In this document: positions 44,206-51,699 of the stretch, in pieces
Layout of the letters: the number at the start of each line of letters is the position of its first letter
Position numbering within the stretch: position 1 is the first letter of the stretch
Assembly: GCA_031261175.1 (NCBI GenBank)
Contig: JAISJW010000014.1
Location: 1-64,000 of the forward strand
Direction of reading: 5' to 3'
Length of the DNA stretch: 64,000 nt
Source of the DNA: Lactobacillales bacterium
GTDB lineage: Bacteria; Bacillota; Bacilli; Lactobacillales; Streptococcaceae
Program-made: the position numbers and the translations under genes
Notes under the pieces: model-generated
The model's database searches: none
The model's input: the letters and a program-made list of their open reading frames with translations, nothing else
What the model was told of the DNA's origin: nothing

Positions 44206-44754
44206 TTAGTTCCGCTCCTGATCGAATTTTTCCACACGTTGTGCGTTCACCAATATAATCTCCTCGCCAGAAATCATATTGGGGCTAAACACCAGGTCGT
44301 AATCCGGTGATTTCGGCTTATATTGGTTCACGCCATATGCGACGCTATTCGGTGGAATGTCCTTCGTAATAATCGCACCAGCACCAATGACCGTATTTTC
44401 GCCGATGATGATAGGGCCGAGAACTTTTGCTCCATCCGCTACAATTACACCATCTGCAAGAATAGGATTTCCGATATTTTCCCACTTGCTTTGAGTTTTG
44501 TTGTAACGCTGATTTGAGCCAATAGTCACATTTTGGAAAATCACGACATTTTTACAGAGCTTCGCAGCCACAACCGTGCACCCCTTTGCATGGTGCGCAA
44601 AAAGTACGCTTTCATCGATATCTACACAGTTGATTTCACAGCAATATCGCCACTCTAGCAACTCCGCCGCATGACTTTGTTCATCATAATTCTTGGAAAA
44701 ACAGTTGATTTTCAGCAATTCATCAAACGATAAATTATCCATCGTTTCAATCAT
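44206..44754 (-). CDS. Serine-acetyltransferase-like hexapeptide-repeat acyltransferase
   Basis: 182-aa left-handed beta-helix acyltransferase. Hexapeptide repeats run from about 75 to 145 (GNPILADGVIVADGAKVLGP, then IIGENTVIGAGAIIT), with the active-site His in LFAHHAKGCTVV near 53-64 and KDIPPNSVAYG as the usual cap of CysE-type enzymes. The N-terminal helical part is shorter than in true CysE. It follows GGAGGGATGAGAA and the R2 promoter. It is a single cargo gene in the island; acceptor substrate unknown. Confidence 0.8.
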   Translation of the reverse strand: MIETMDNLSFDELLKINCFSKNYDEQSHAAELLEWRYCCEINCVDIDESVLFAHHAKGCTVVAAKLCKNVVIFQNVTIGSNQRYNKTQSKWENIGNPILADGVIVADGAKVLGPIIIGENTVIGAGAIITKDIPPNSVAYGVNQYKPKSPDYDLVFSPNMISGEEIILVNAQRVEKFDQERN

Positions 44755-44774
44755 TTCTCATCCCTCCATTGTCA

Positions 44775-44908
44775 GTTTTGGCCTAGGCCAAATTGCGATT
44801 TTGTGTTTTCGATTCCGTGAAAACGCTTTATAAAAATATTATACTCTCATCATGCTTTTTCTGCAAATTATTGTCGGCGCGTTTACGAATTATTTTTGTA
44901 ACGAAAAA
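44775..44908 (-). repeat. Island promoter repeat R2
   Basis: 134 bp nearly matching R1: -35 TTGCAG (44867-44862), 17 bases, -10 TATAAT (44844-44839), cre-like TGAAAACGCTTT and the palindrome TTTGGCCTAGGCCAAA. It drives the acetyltransferase gene and abuts the relE terminator. Confidence 0.85.
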
Positions 44909-44927
44909 ACCGACTCTGAGGAGTCGG
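44904..44927 (-). terminator. Terminator after relE
   Basis: CCGACTC/GAGTCGG with loop TGAG; T6 follows on the minus strand and is the first part of R2. Confidence 0.85.
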
Positions 44928-44935
44928 CCTAGTCA

Positions 44936-45196
44936 TTAATTGTAAAAATTTTCTCGAGTTCCAACTTTGACCAGCAAAATCTCGACTTTATCATCATTGA
45001 TATCCGCGAGAATTCTGTATTGCCCCACTTTGTACCGCCAATATTCGCTATTCACCAGCGCGGCGCCAATTGCCCGTGGGTTTTGACAACCGTCCAGGTT
45101 ATTCTCAATCCAATCGATTAGCAGCGAAGCTTGATACTTGTCCATTTTCTTCAGTTGCTTTTTGGCTTTTTTTCCGACTGTTACACGATACGTCAT
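44936..45196 (-). CDS. relE: RelE/ParE family toxin
   Basis: 86-aa ribonuclease-type toxin of the RelE fold: start YRVTVGKKAKKQLKKMDK, the strand-rich end SEYWRYKVGQYRILADINDDKVEILLVKVGTRENFY, with the Arg and Tyr residues used in mRNA cleavage by RelE relatives. It overlaps the antitoxin gene by four bases and ends in a terminator. RelE rather than ParE is inferred from the RYKVGQYRILADI motif. Confidence 0.9.
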   Translation of the reverse strand: MTYRVTVGKKAKKQLKKMDKYQASLLIDWIENNLDGCQNPRAIGAALVNSEYWRYKVGQYRILADINDDKVEILLVKVGTRENFYN

Positions 45197-45414
45197 AAAC
45201 CTAACTCTCGTTTCATCTCTGTCAACGAAATATTTTCCGAAGGATCGTGTTCAGCCATTAATTTGACCATATCATTATAATCAGCTTGTTCTTCTAGCGC
45301 CTCCAACAATTTGGTACGCACTAATTCCGATAAACTCATACCATTGAACGTCGCCATCGTTTTGATAAACTTCTTTTCCTGTTCATCAACTCTAAATGTA
45401 ATTGTATTTGACAT
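45193..45414 (-). CDS. relB: RelB/DinJ-type ribbon-helix-helix antitoxin
   Basis: 73 aa. The N-terminal ribbon-helix-helix (SNTITFRVDEQEKKFIKTMATFNGMSLSELVRTKLLEAL, about 2-40) binds DNA; the acidic tail wraps the toxin. The ATG at 45414 is seven bases after GAGG; a GTG at 45423 is directly adjacent to that site. The promoter carries repeated ACAATTGT operators, consistent with autoregulation. Confidence 0.9.
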   Translation of the reverse strand: MSNTITFRVDEQEKKFIKTMATFNGMSLSELVRTKLLEALEEQADYNDMVKLMAEHDPSENISLTEMKRELGL

Positions 45415-45432
45415 AGTAATCACCTCTTTTAA

Positions 45433-45465
45433 ACAATTGTACTACAATTGTGCACAAATTGTCAA
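45433..45465 (-). promoter_or_regulatory. relBE promoter with ACAATTGT operators
   Basis: On the minus strand TTGACA (45465-45460), 18-base spacer, TACAAT (45441-45436). Palindromes ACAATTGT at 45433-45440 and 45444-45451, and ACAAATTGT at 45454-45462, recur at an eleven- then ten-base pitch over the promoter, as expected for stacked ribbon-helix-helix dimers. Confidence 0.85.
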
Positions 45466-45479
45466 ATGATATATTTCGA

Positions 45480-46190
45480 CTAGATATTTTTCAACCGGTG
45501 CGTGTACAACTTCGTCGAACCGGCGTAAGAGATGGCAATTAAAACCAACATAACCACGACAACCTCGACGATCATTAGCCCAAGTGACGTGCCATCGTAC
45601 CATTTCGCAATCGCCGCAACAACGTGAGGAAATTTCACCGCGATCAAAGTGTAAATCCCGCCGAGAGCTACCATCGGAATCATTTGCAGACCGGCCGCTT
45701 TCTCGTAGCCGAGCCAGAAGAACATCGGACTTTGAACCAATTGGATCGAGTAGATCAAGACGAATTCAAGAGCCAAAGTTGTTGCGAAAGTTTCAGTTGA
45801 AGCCGCTGTATCAAAAGGTGTTTTGCCGCCCGACAAGACATACAAAGTCACGATGTAAACAGCCGACGAAGCAATTCCAAAAGCCGTCATCATCAGCAGG
45901 CTGTAAACGTATTGGGCAGCCACGGTATAAGCTCGCTTAATCCCAAGCAGCACAAAATTGTCTTCCATCTTGTTTTTGTCAATCACCGCAAATAGGCTCA
46001 ACGCGTTGACCGACCCGATGCACAAGAGCATCCCGACCCCACTTGAAAATCCGGCGTTGATATCTTTCGAATCGGTCTGCCAAATCACTGCGACAATTCC
46101 GATATTAATTACGATAAACATCAAGATTCTTTTGATGTTGACAGCGAAGCGCGTCATCATTAAGTTTAATTTCAAAGCTTTTAATATCAT
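45480..46190 (-). CDS. ABC transporter membrane protein of the GntR-linked exporter
   Basis: 236-aa membrane protein with about six helices, start MILKALKLNLMMTRFAVNIKR. It is short for an exporter permease and resembles the ABC-2-like partners of YtrA-type operons. AGGGAG precedes the ATG at 46190, two bases after the ATPase stop. Last gene of GntR-ATPase-permease. Substrate unknown; such sets often respond to cell-wall-active compounds. Confidence 0.75.
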   Translation of the reverse strand: MILKALKLNLMMTRFAVNIKRILMFIVINIGIVAVIWQTDSKDINAGFSSGVGMLLCIGSVNALSLFAVIDKNKMEDNFVLLGIKRAYTVAAQYVYSLLMMTAFGIASSAVYIVTLYVLSGGKTPFDTAASTETFATTLALEFVLIYSIQLVQSPMFFWLGYEKAAGLQMIPMVALGGIYTLIAVKFPHVVAAIAKWYDGTSLGLMIVEVVVVMLVLIAISYAGSTKLYTHRLKNI

Positions 46191-46191
46191 G

Positions 46192-47022
46192 TTATTCTCC
46201 CTTGTTATCGCGTTCTGTAAAAATGATAATCTCATCCAAAGTTGCCGGCTCGACAGTCAAACCCGAGGCAAGTCCATCCAAATCCTCGGCGTCAACAATC
46301 CCCTCGAAGCCGAATTTGTGCTTGCGAACTCCGATCAATTTATACTCAGGCTGCAACTCTTCCAAAGACCCTTTGACCATAAAGAATTTCTCTTCCAAAT
46401 CCTCACGCGTCCCAGTAAAGACGATTTCACCACCTATAATAAACACGATGAAATCCGCCACCTTCTCTAAATCGCTAGTAATGTGTGTCGAAAACATCAC
46501 CGAACGACTTTCGTCCTGAATCACTTCCAAAAGCAACTCGCAAATCTCGTCGCGCGAAACCGGATCTAACCCGCTCGTCGGCTCGTCTAATAACAACAAT
46601 TTTGTGTCACGTGCCAAGCACGAAGCCACCTGCAACTTCACTGCCATCCCGCGCGATAAATCGTCGATCGATTTGTTCAAATCGATGTTCCACATTTTTA
46701 GCAGCCGGCGATACTCCGCCCCGTCCCATTTTGGATAGAACATTTTCGAGGCCTTTTCAACGTCCAAACAAGTAAACCCGCCTGGGAACATCGGCGCATC
46801 TAAAACCACCCCGATTTCATCGACTTCAGGCTTCACGATTTCGCCCGCGTCTGTCGCTAAAAGCCCTAAAATCGTCCTGATTGTCGTAGTCTTCCCCGCT
46901 CCGTTTGGCCCGATGAAGCCTGTGATATAGCCAGTCGGGATATTGAACGACACGTCCTTGATCGCGAAGTCGCTACCCTTGTATTTTTTGCTGATATTTT
47001 TTAATTCTAACGTATTTTGCAT
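46192..47022 (-). CDS. ABC transporter ATP-binding protein (YtrB-like)
   Basis: 276-aa ATPase. Walker A GPNGAGKTTTIR near 36, signature DLSRGMAVKLQVASCLARD near 125-143 (SRGM in place of SGGQ, common in this subgroup), Walker B LLLLDEPTSGLDP and switch His in FSTHIT. About 70 residues after the core form a C-terminal domain. GGAG lies nine bases before the ATG at 47022. Pairs with the following permease; regulator gene is directly upstream. Confidence 0.9.
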   Translation of the reverse strand: MQNTLELKNISKKYKGSDFAIKDVSFNIPTGYITGFIGPNGAGKTTTIRTILGLLATDAGEIVKPEVDEIGVVLDAPMFPGGFTCLDVEKASKMFYPKWDGAEYRRLLKMWNIDLNKSIDDLSRGMAVKLQVASCLARDTKLLLLDEPTSGLDPVSRDEICELLLEVIQDESRSVMFSTHITSDLEKVADFIVFIIGGEIVFTGTREDLEEKFFMVKGSLEELQPEYKLIGVRKHKFGFEGIVDAEDLDGLASGLTVEPATLDEIIIFTERDNKGE

Positions 47023-47023
47023 T

Positions 47024-47410
47024 TTAATTTTCTCCATTTATTTCTTCGTAAAGCAGCCCGAGCATTTGCTCCAAATCGCTAACCTCGATTGAATTGATTT
47101 TGGCCAACCTCACGGCCTCCGTCAATTTCTCCTCAATCTTAAACATCGCATTCTCGTGCGCCAGCTCCTCGTGCTGCGCCAGCACGTAATACCCCTTGCC
47201 CGGCACGCTAATCGCGAACCCCTCTTTTTCGAGATCCTGAAACGCGCGCATCGTCGTAATCACCGAAATCTGAAGACTCTTGGCAAGTCCCCGGATCGAC
47301 GGCAAGCCGTCATCCGGCTTCAACTCCCCGGAAAAGATCGCATCTTTAATTTGTTTTTTTATTTGTTCATAAATCGGATCTGGACTATTGTTTGAAATAA
47401 CAATTTTCAT
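47024..47410 (-). CDS. GntR-family repressor (YtrA subfamily)
   Basis: 128-aa short GntR regulator. The winged helix (about 8-75) has PIYEQIKKQIKDAIFSGEL, LPSIRGLAKSLQISVITTMRAFQDLEKEGF, and GKGYYV. The C-terminal 45 residues are a helical dimer domain, as in YtrA proteins that lack a ligand domain. It is the first gene of the ABC set and probably represses it. The ATPase starts one base after its stop. Confidence 0.9.
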   Translation of the reverse strand: MKIVISNNSPDPIYEQIKKQIKDAIFSGELKPDDGLPSIRGLAKSLQISVITTMRAFQDLEKEGFAISVPGKGYYVLAQHEELAHENAMFKIEEKLTEAVRLAKINSIEVSDLEQMLGLLYEEINGEN

Positions 47411-47427
47411 TTAAATGCCTCCTGCCC

Positions 47428-47934
47428 TTAGGCGAACTTGCCAGTGATTTTTGTGCTGAGATATGTGTTGATTAAGCCGCCGAAGAACAGACCGACCGTA
47501 ACTCCTGCGACGATCCCGTAAAAAATGTTGAAGTGCATTTGCCCTAAAAGCACCGGATGGAAGCCGATCATAATTTTTTCAGCGAATTTTACGACGCCGT
47601 TGATAATCATAACGAACATCGGAACGAAGCTGCCTTGTTTCATCAACTTGCCATCTTTATAGAAGAAGTGAGCAGTGCGCGAGTAAAGTTGGTAGCCGAT
47701 GAACGTTCCAAGAACCGCGAAGACCACGTAGCTAGCAAGTGCGACATTCAGATATTTGAATTCCGTGAAGATCGAAAGTAAACCCAGGATAGTGAACACG
47801 CCGGGAACGATCAACGCTTTAAGCATTGAAACCTCAGAATCCTGAGTCGTCTTGTAACAACGAAGCGCCATGTATCCAAGAATGACCCAAGCGTAGATGG
47901 GCATGTGAGTTGCGACTGTGATAATTGTATTCAT
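47428..47934 (-). CDS. Small integral membrane protein (DUF6622-like)
   Basis: 168-aa protein with about five helices: MPIYAWVILGYMALRCYKTTQDSEVSMLKALIVPGVF at the start, later LYSRTAHFFYKDGKLMKQGSFVP and a Gly-rich last helix. The first 45 residues resemble DUF6622 membrane proteins. GAGGAGG lies eight bases before the ATG at 47934. It precedes the GntR gene by 17 bases, so read-through is possible. Function unknown. Confidence 0.7.
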   Translation of the reverse strand: MNTIITVATHMPIYAWVILGYMALRCYKTTQDSEVSMLKALIVPGVFTILGLLSIFTEFKYLNVALASYVVFAVLGTFIGYQLYSRTAHFFYKDGKLMKQGSFVPMFVMIINGVVKFAEKIMIGFHPVLLGQMHFNIFYGIVAGVTVGLFFGGLINTYLSTKITGKFA

Positions 47935-47979
47935 AATATTTCCTCCTCGTATATAAACACGTATTAACGGTATGAACAT

Positions 47980-48008
47980 ATAATACCACTTCTTAAATTC
48001 GCACGCAA
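47980..48008 (-). promoter_or_regulatory. Promoter of the DUF6622-like/GntR/ABC genes
   Basis: On the minus strand TTGCGT, 17-base spacer ending GTGG, TATTAT; the TG makes an extended -10. The string AGTGGTATTAT is repeated at the ABC importer promoter near 51,345. Confidence 0.75.
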
Positions 48009-48058
48009 CTTGCTGTAAATATTTCTTAAGAACTGTTAATAACTGTTATTATGAACAG

Positions 48059-48098
48059 CAAAAAACGACCCTCTCGAATGAGAAAGAGCCGTTTTAAT
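48059..48098 (-). terminator. Terminator after the 41-aa peptide gene
   Basis: On the minus strand AACGGCTCT...AGGGTCGTT forms an imperfect stem, followed by T6. Confidence 0.65.
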
Positions 48099-48105
48099 AA
48101 CTTAT

Positions 48106-48231
48106 TTAATCTTCGTCCGAATCCAAGCCTAGATAGCCCTCTAGGTCGAAGTAGCCGTTTGATCTTGCTAGTCCAGTAAGCGCTGCGCCCGACAAGATGC
48201 CGTCAGCCAACTTTTTAATAAATTGCCCCAT
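48106..48231 (-). CDS. 41-aa peptide under a cre-containing promoter
   Basis: Short gene, ATG at 48231 with AAGGAG nine bases upstream. The peptide starts MGQFIKKLADGILSG and continues AALTGLARSNGYFDLEG, ending YLGLDSDED. The first 22 residues could form an amphipathic helix; the end is strongly acidic. It has its own consensus promoter (48303-48275) overlapped by a perfect cre site, and its own terminator, so it is a complete monocistronic unit. No known family recognised. Possibilities are a secreted or signalling peptide or a small regulator; none is shown. Confidence 0.75.
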   Translation of the reverse strand: MGQFIKKLADGILSGAALTGLARSNGYFDLEGYLGLDSDED

Positions 48232-48274
48232 TCCCTTGATCTCCTTTTTTATTTTCCAGAAATTTGTTATCTAT

Positions 48275-48303
48275 ATTATATATGAAAACGTTTCCAAAAT
48301 CAA
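48275..48303 (-). promoter_or_regulatory. Promoter with CcpA cre site for the 41-aa peptide
   Basis: On the minus strand TTGATT (48303-48298), 17 bases, TATAAT (48280-48275). The spacer is the cre sequence TTGGAAACGTTTTCA (48297-48283), which fits WTGNAANCGNWNNCW at every position. CcpA bound here should block RNA polymerase, so repression by preferred sugars is expected. Confidence 0.85.
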
Positions 48304-48357
48304 AGGGATTTCGCAAAATTAATTTATTTTTTTGCTTCAAAACCCTCGCGGCAAGTT

Positions 48358-48430
48358 AAAATCGCATCAGAGCCGCTTTTTAGTGATTTCGAGGTCTGAA
48401 TTCACTAAAAAGCGGCTCTGATGCGATTTT
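48358..48430. repeat. Intergenic palindrome P8 (TTCGA-tip family)
   Basis: Perfect 29-base arms 48358-48386 and 48402-48430 (core GCATCAGAGCCGC) around a 15-base loop; tip TTTCGAGGTCTGAATT, identical to P10 although the stems differ. It lies between the 55-aa peptide gene and the cre promoter. Confidence 0.93.
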
Positions 48431-48436
48431 GTCTTT

Positions 48437-48604
48437 TTATTTGTCTTTACAACAATCGTCTTCGAGTTGAAGGCCGCTGTCCTTTTGGGCAGCTTTCGTT
48501 GTGCTGTCTCCGGCGCGCAAGGCGTGTGACGCGGCAAAGCTTACTCCGCCTGCAACTAGTATAACAACAATTAAAGCTACTATAATTAATACAATTTTTT
48601 TCAT
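48437..48604 (-). CDS. 55-aa single-pass membrane peptide with CC tail
   Basis: ATG at 48604, three bases after the binding-protein stop, GGAG upstream. The start MKKIVLIIVALIVVILVAGG is a membrane helix or uncleaved signal, then SFAASHALRAGDSTTKAAQ and an acidic end with DDCCKDK. It is the last gene of the ABC importer operon, followed by palindrome P8. Not recognised as a family. The paired cysteines and those in the binding protein hint at a shared thiol or metal role; inference only. Confidence 0.7.
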   Translation of the reverse strand: MKKIVLIIVALIVVILVAGGVSFAASHALRAGDSTTKAAQKDSGLQLEDDCCKDK

Positions 48605-48607
48605 AGG

Positions 48608-49603
48608 CTATTCAACTCCATCGAATTTAACGAATGAAGCTTTTTGCACGGCCTTCACATCTACATCTTTATCGAGGATGCCGATTTTTTGCAAGTCTTT
48701 ACCGACAATTGCAAACGCATCATAAGCACCTTGGTAAGACGGAATGAAGTTGTACGAAGCTAAAAGTTTTTCGTTACGATTTAAATCGCCATCGACAAAT
48801 TTGTGTTCGAATTGAAGTTTAGCTGTTTCTTCTGGATGTTCGCCAACCCACTTAGCTGCTTTTTGCAACGCAATCGTGAAGTGTTTAGCAGCTTCTGGAT
48901 GTTCCTTAGCTAATTTTTCCGACACGTAAGCTACACAGCAATATTCGTCTTTGTATTTTGGATCAGTAGCCGAATTAACTAAAGTCGCAAAGTGATATTG
49001 TTCACTCAAGATGTCCGGAACAGGGTCACTTGCTGCAATCGCATCAACTGTTCCGTTCGCTAGAACTTCGCCAAGAGCCGAAGCGTCGTAAGCGATGAAT
49101 TCTACGTCACCTTTTTCTAAATCTACATTCAAGCCAGCGTCAGACAAAACGCGGCGGGCAAATGTCGCAGGTGATCCCGCAACTGATGGAACCCCGATTT
49201 TTTTACCTTTCAAGTCAGCAGCTGTTTTGATCGAGCCGTCGTCACGCGTCAAAATTTGCAGACATCCTGTGTGAAGACCTGTCGTGATTTTAATTTTCGC
49301 GCCATTTGCTAAAGGCTGAATAACTGAGCCGATCAGCGAGTTCGAAGCGTCGATTTTATCGGCGTTGATAGCTCCTAGGTTATCAAGTTTCCCGATGTTG
49401 ACCTTCTCGATTTTGATTCCTTCTTCTTTAAAGAACCCTTTAACTTCAGCGATTTGTTGTGGCGCCCCACACACGTCATTGTTGTCAGCGATGCGGACCA
49501 CTAAGTCCTTGTCGTCGGTTTTCGCTGACTTGCCGCTCGTTCCGCACCCCGCAAGAGCCACCAGACTCAAGGCCGCAACCGTGATTAATAATTTTTTCTT
49601 CAT
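48608..49603 (-). CDS. ABC importer substrate-binding lipoprotein, NrtA/SsuA/TauA type
   Basis: 331-aa lipoprotein: signal with lipobox VALAGC near residue 20, then the periplasmic-binding type 2 fold. LKGKKIGVPSVAGSPATFARRVL near 132-155 is the family's central motif, and LGEVLANGTVDAIAASDP follows. Unusual extra cysteines occur in NDVCGAPQQ, LHTGCLQIL and DEYCCVAYV. ATG overlaps the ATPase stop by four bases. Members of this class bind nitrate, taurine, alkanesulfonates, bicarbonate or pyrimidine precursors; the ligand here is not determinable. Confidence 0.87.
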   Translation of the reverse strand: MKKKLLITVAALSLVALAGCGTSGKSAKTDDKDLVVRIADNNDVCGAPQQIAEVKGFFKEEGIKIEKVNIGKLDNLGAINADKIDASNSLIGSVIQPLANGAKIKITTGLHTGCLQILTRDDGSIKTAADLKGKKIGVPSVAGSPATFARRVLSDAGLNVDLEKGDVEFIAYDASALGEVLANGTVDAIAASDPVPDILSEQYHFATLVNSATDPKYKDEYCCVAYVSEKLAKEHPEAAKHFTIALQKAAKWVGEHPEETAKLQFEHKFVDGDLNRNEKLLASYNFIPSYQGAYDAFAIVGKDLQKIGILDKDVDVKAVQKASFVKFDGVE

Positions 49604-50361
49604 TCTACTATCCTCTCTGTGAAATCCAGTGCCCGTAACACCTGTTCTTTGTAGCTTATAAATTCTGCGCCATCGCGATTTCGCGGATGCGCTAAATTAA
49701 CATCAATAATTTCCTTGATTTTACCAGGTCGTGGCGTCATCGCAAAAATTCGATCGCTCAGCACCACCGCCTCTTCGACGTCGTGCGTAACCATGATCAT
49801 CGTCGTTTTGCGCTCCTGCCAAATCTTCAGCAGCTCGCTGTGCATCTTAATCCGCGTAAACGCGTCAAGCGCCCCAAACGGCTCGTCAAACAGCAAGACC
49901 TTCGGCTTGTTAATCAAGCCCCGGGCAAGTGAAACCCGCTGCTGCATCCCACCTGATAATTGGTGCGGATACGACTTTTCAAAACCTTCAAGACCCACGA
50001 GTTTTATGATATCTTGAACTTCTTGTTTGTGTTCGTCGGTTAATTTTTTGTCTTTGATTTTCAGACCAAAAGCGATATTTTTTTCGACCGTTAGCCACGG
50101 ATAAAGCGTCGCTTCCTGGAAGACGAATCCCCTATCGCTGCCGGGGCCTTCGATTTTTTCTTCATCTAAAAGGATTTCTCCTTCGGTCGCTTCTTCAAGA
50201 CCGGCAATTAGCCGCAGCAGCGTTGACTTGCCACAGCCCGAAGGGCCGATGAGCGAGATGAACTCGCCGGATTCGATGACGCCGTTGACGCTTGTCAGAG
50301 CCTTGACGTCCTCGAAATCTTTATTTAAATTTTTGAATTCTAACTTACCTAATTTTACCAT
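49600..50361 (-). CDS. ABC importer ATP-binding protein, NrtD/SsuB type
   Basis: 253-aa ATPase: Walker A GPSGCGKSTLLR near 39, Q-loop FVFQEATLYPW, signature HQLSGGMQQRVSLARGL near 134, Walker B VLLFDEPFGALDAFTR, and switch His in MVTHDVEEAV. The Q-loop and DAFTR regions are typical of nitrate/sulfonate importers. The ATG at 50361 lies seven bases inside the permease gene end, after AAAGGA. Confidence 0.93.
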   Translation of the reverse strand: MVKLGKLEFKNLNKDFEDVKALTSVNGVIESGEFISLIGPSGCGKSTLLRLIAGLEEATEGEILLDEEKIEGPGSDRGFVFQEATLYPWLTVEKNIAFGLKIKDKKLTDEHKQEVQDIIKLVGLEGFEKSYPHQLSGGMQQRVSLARGLINKPKVLLFDEPFGALDAFTRIKMHSELLKIWQERKTTMIMVTHDVEEAVVLSDRIFAMTPRPGKIKEIIDVNLAHPRNRDGAEFISYKEQVLRALDFTERIVE

Positions 50362-51308
50362 TTCACAAATCCTTTCTGCCATTTCAGGAAGTGATCGCGG
50401 ATTTTAAAGAGAATCGTGATCATTATCGTGAATGTTACGGCGATGACGATTAGACCTGCGTAAACGTTGGCGTAACCCATGATTTCGCGCTGCCAGTTGA
50501 TGTACCAACCGATTCCGAATTTTACGCCGAGCATTTCAGCCGTCATCAAAGTGATGAACGAGCTACACATCCCGTTGAAAATGCCGACAAAAATATTCGG
50601 CAGAGCGCCAGGAATTGCCACGTGGACGATCTTTTGGAAGTCGGACGCCCCGAAGGTGTCCGCGACTTCGAAGAATGTTTTTTTGATGTTCGAGATGCCG
50701 GAATACGTCAGGATTGTGACTGGAAACCAGACGGTTAAGGCAAGCAAAAAGACGCTCGCCTGGAACGGTGTATGGAAGCTCGTCAAAGCGATCGGGATGA
50801 ACGCCGTCGACGGGATTGGGCCGAGGATTTTGACGATTGGGTCAAGCCAGTAATTCCATTTTGTGAACCAGCCGATCAGAACGCCAGTCAGAAGGCCGAG
50901 CACAATTCCAAAGAACAAACCGACTGAAAGCATGCGAAGACTTGCCCCCACGCACTTCAAGAGGAAGGTTCCGTCTTTGAAGAAGACGCCGAGGATTTTG
51001 TCGGGCGCCGGGAAGAAGAGCGGGTTGATGAGTTGGAATTTGAGCGTCGCGAGGTTGTAGATGCCGACGATGATGAAGACCGCGCCGGTGAACCACCCTT
51101 TGAAGAGGTACTTTTCGTTTTTCTTCGTGATGAGGTAGACGATGGCGCAGATTAGCGTGATGGCTAGGCTTGCGAAGAGAATCCACTCGTAATATGGAAG
51201 TTGTTTTTTGAAGTCTAGCGACGATTTCGGGATGAAGATTTGCGCTAGAAGCGTGATTAGGACTGCGAAACTAGGAAAGAATAATCGCAAATATTTAGTC
51301 AAGGTCAA
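50355..51308 (-). CDS. ABC importer permease, NrtB/SsuC type
   Basis: 317-aa membrane protein. The C-terminal 200 residues are the BPD-transporter domain: ASLRMLSVGLFFGIVLGLLTG near 123, the EAA-type loop VADTFGASDFQKIVHVAIPGALPNIFVG near 218-245. The N-terminal 110 residues add three more helices, an extension beyond the usual 250-aa length. TTG start nine bases after AAGGAGG. First gene of permease-ATPase-binding protein-55-aa peptide. Confidence 0.9.
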   Translation of the reverse strand: MTLTKYLRLFFPSFAVLITLLAQIFIPKSSLDFKKQLPYYEWILFASLAITLICAIVYLITKKNEKYLFKGWFTGAVFIIVGIYNLATLKFQLINPLFFPAPDKILGVFFKDGTFLLKCVGASLRMLSVGLFFGIVLGLLTGVLIGWFTKWNYWLDPIVKILGPIPSTAFIPIALTSFHTPFQASVFLLALTVWFPVTILTYSGISNIKKTFFEVADTFGASDFQKIVHVAIPGALPNIFVGIFNGMCSSFITLMTAEMLGVKFGIGWYINWQREIMGYANVYAGLIVIAVTFTIMITILFKIRDHFLKWQKGFVKW

Positions 51309-51339
51309 GTTCAGACGCCTCCTTAGTTGTTGTAATATA

Positions 51340-51348
51340 ATAATACCA
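51340..51348 (-). promoter_or_regulatory. Extended -10 of the ABC importer operon
   Basis: On the minus strand TGG then TATTAT; the wider string is AGTGGTATTAT. No good -35 is seen. The 391-bp gap 51,309-51,699 holds this, P9 and the protease terminator. Confidence 0.6.
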
Positions 51349-51553
51349 CTTTTCCGGCGGCTTGTTTAGCGGTTAAAGATACAGATATATGATAGATTGG
51401 TATAGCTTTATGCTATGTAAACGCTATTTCAGATGTGCCTATTTATAATTATAGATGTTTTGGGCGGTTTTGTAAAATTATTTCTGGCGGTGTTTACTTT
51501 TTTGTTCATCTTTCTCCCCTAGCGCTTTCGCATTTCTCGATTTTTCGCTCGGT

Positions 51554-51644
51554 TAAAATCGCTTATGCGCTTTTAACGCGATTTTTACGCAATCCGAGGT
51601 CTGAAATGACTAGAAAACGCCTTAAAAGCGCATACGACGTTTTA
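51554..51644. repeat. Intergenic palindrome P9 (TTCGA-tip family)
   Basis: Imperfect 91-bp palindrome. TATGCGCTTTTAA pairs with TTAAAAGCGCATA in the stem; tip ATCCGAGGTCTGAAAT. It lies between the ABC importer promoter and the protease terminator. Confidence 0.8.
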
Positions 51645-51651
51645 CACAATG

Positions 51652-51686
51652 AAAAACACGCAACCTTTTTACGGGTTACGTGCTTT
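51652..51686 (-). terminator. Terminator after first subtilase
   Basis: CACGCAACC pairs with GGTTACGTG (one mismatch); on the minus strand T5 follows. It closely resembles the terminator of the second subtilase at 58,571. Confidence 0.75.
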
Positions 51687-51699
51687 TGGGGTTATTATC

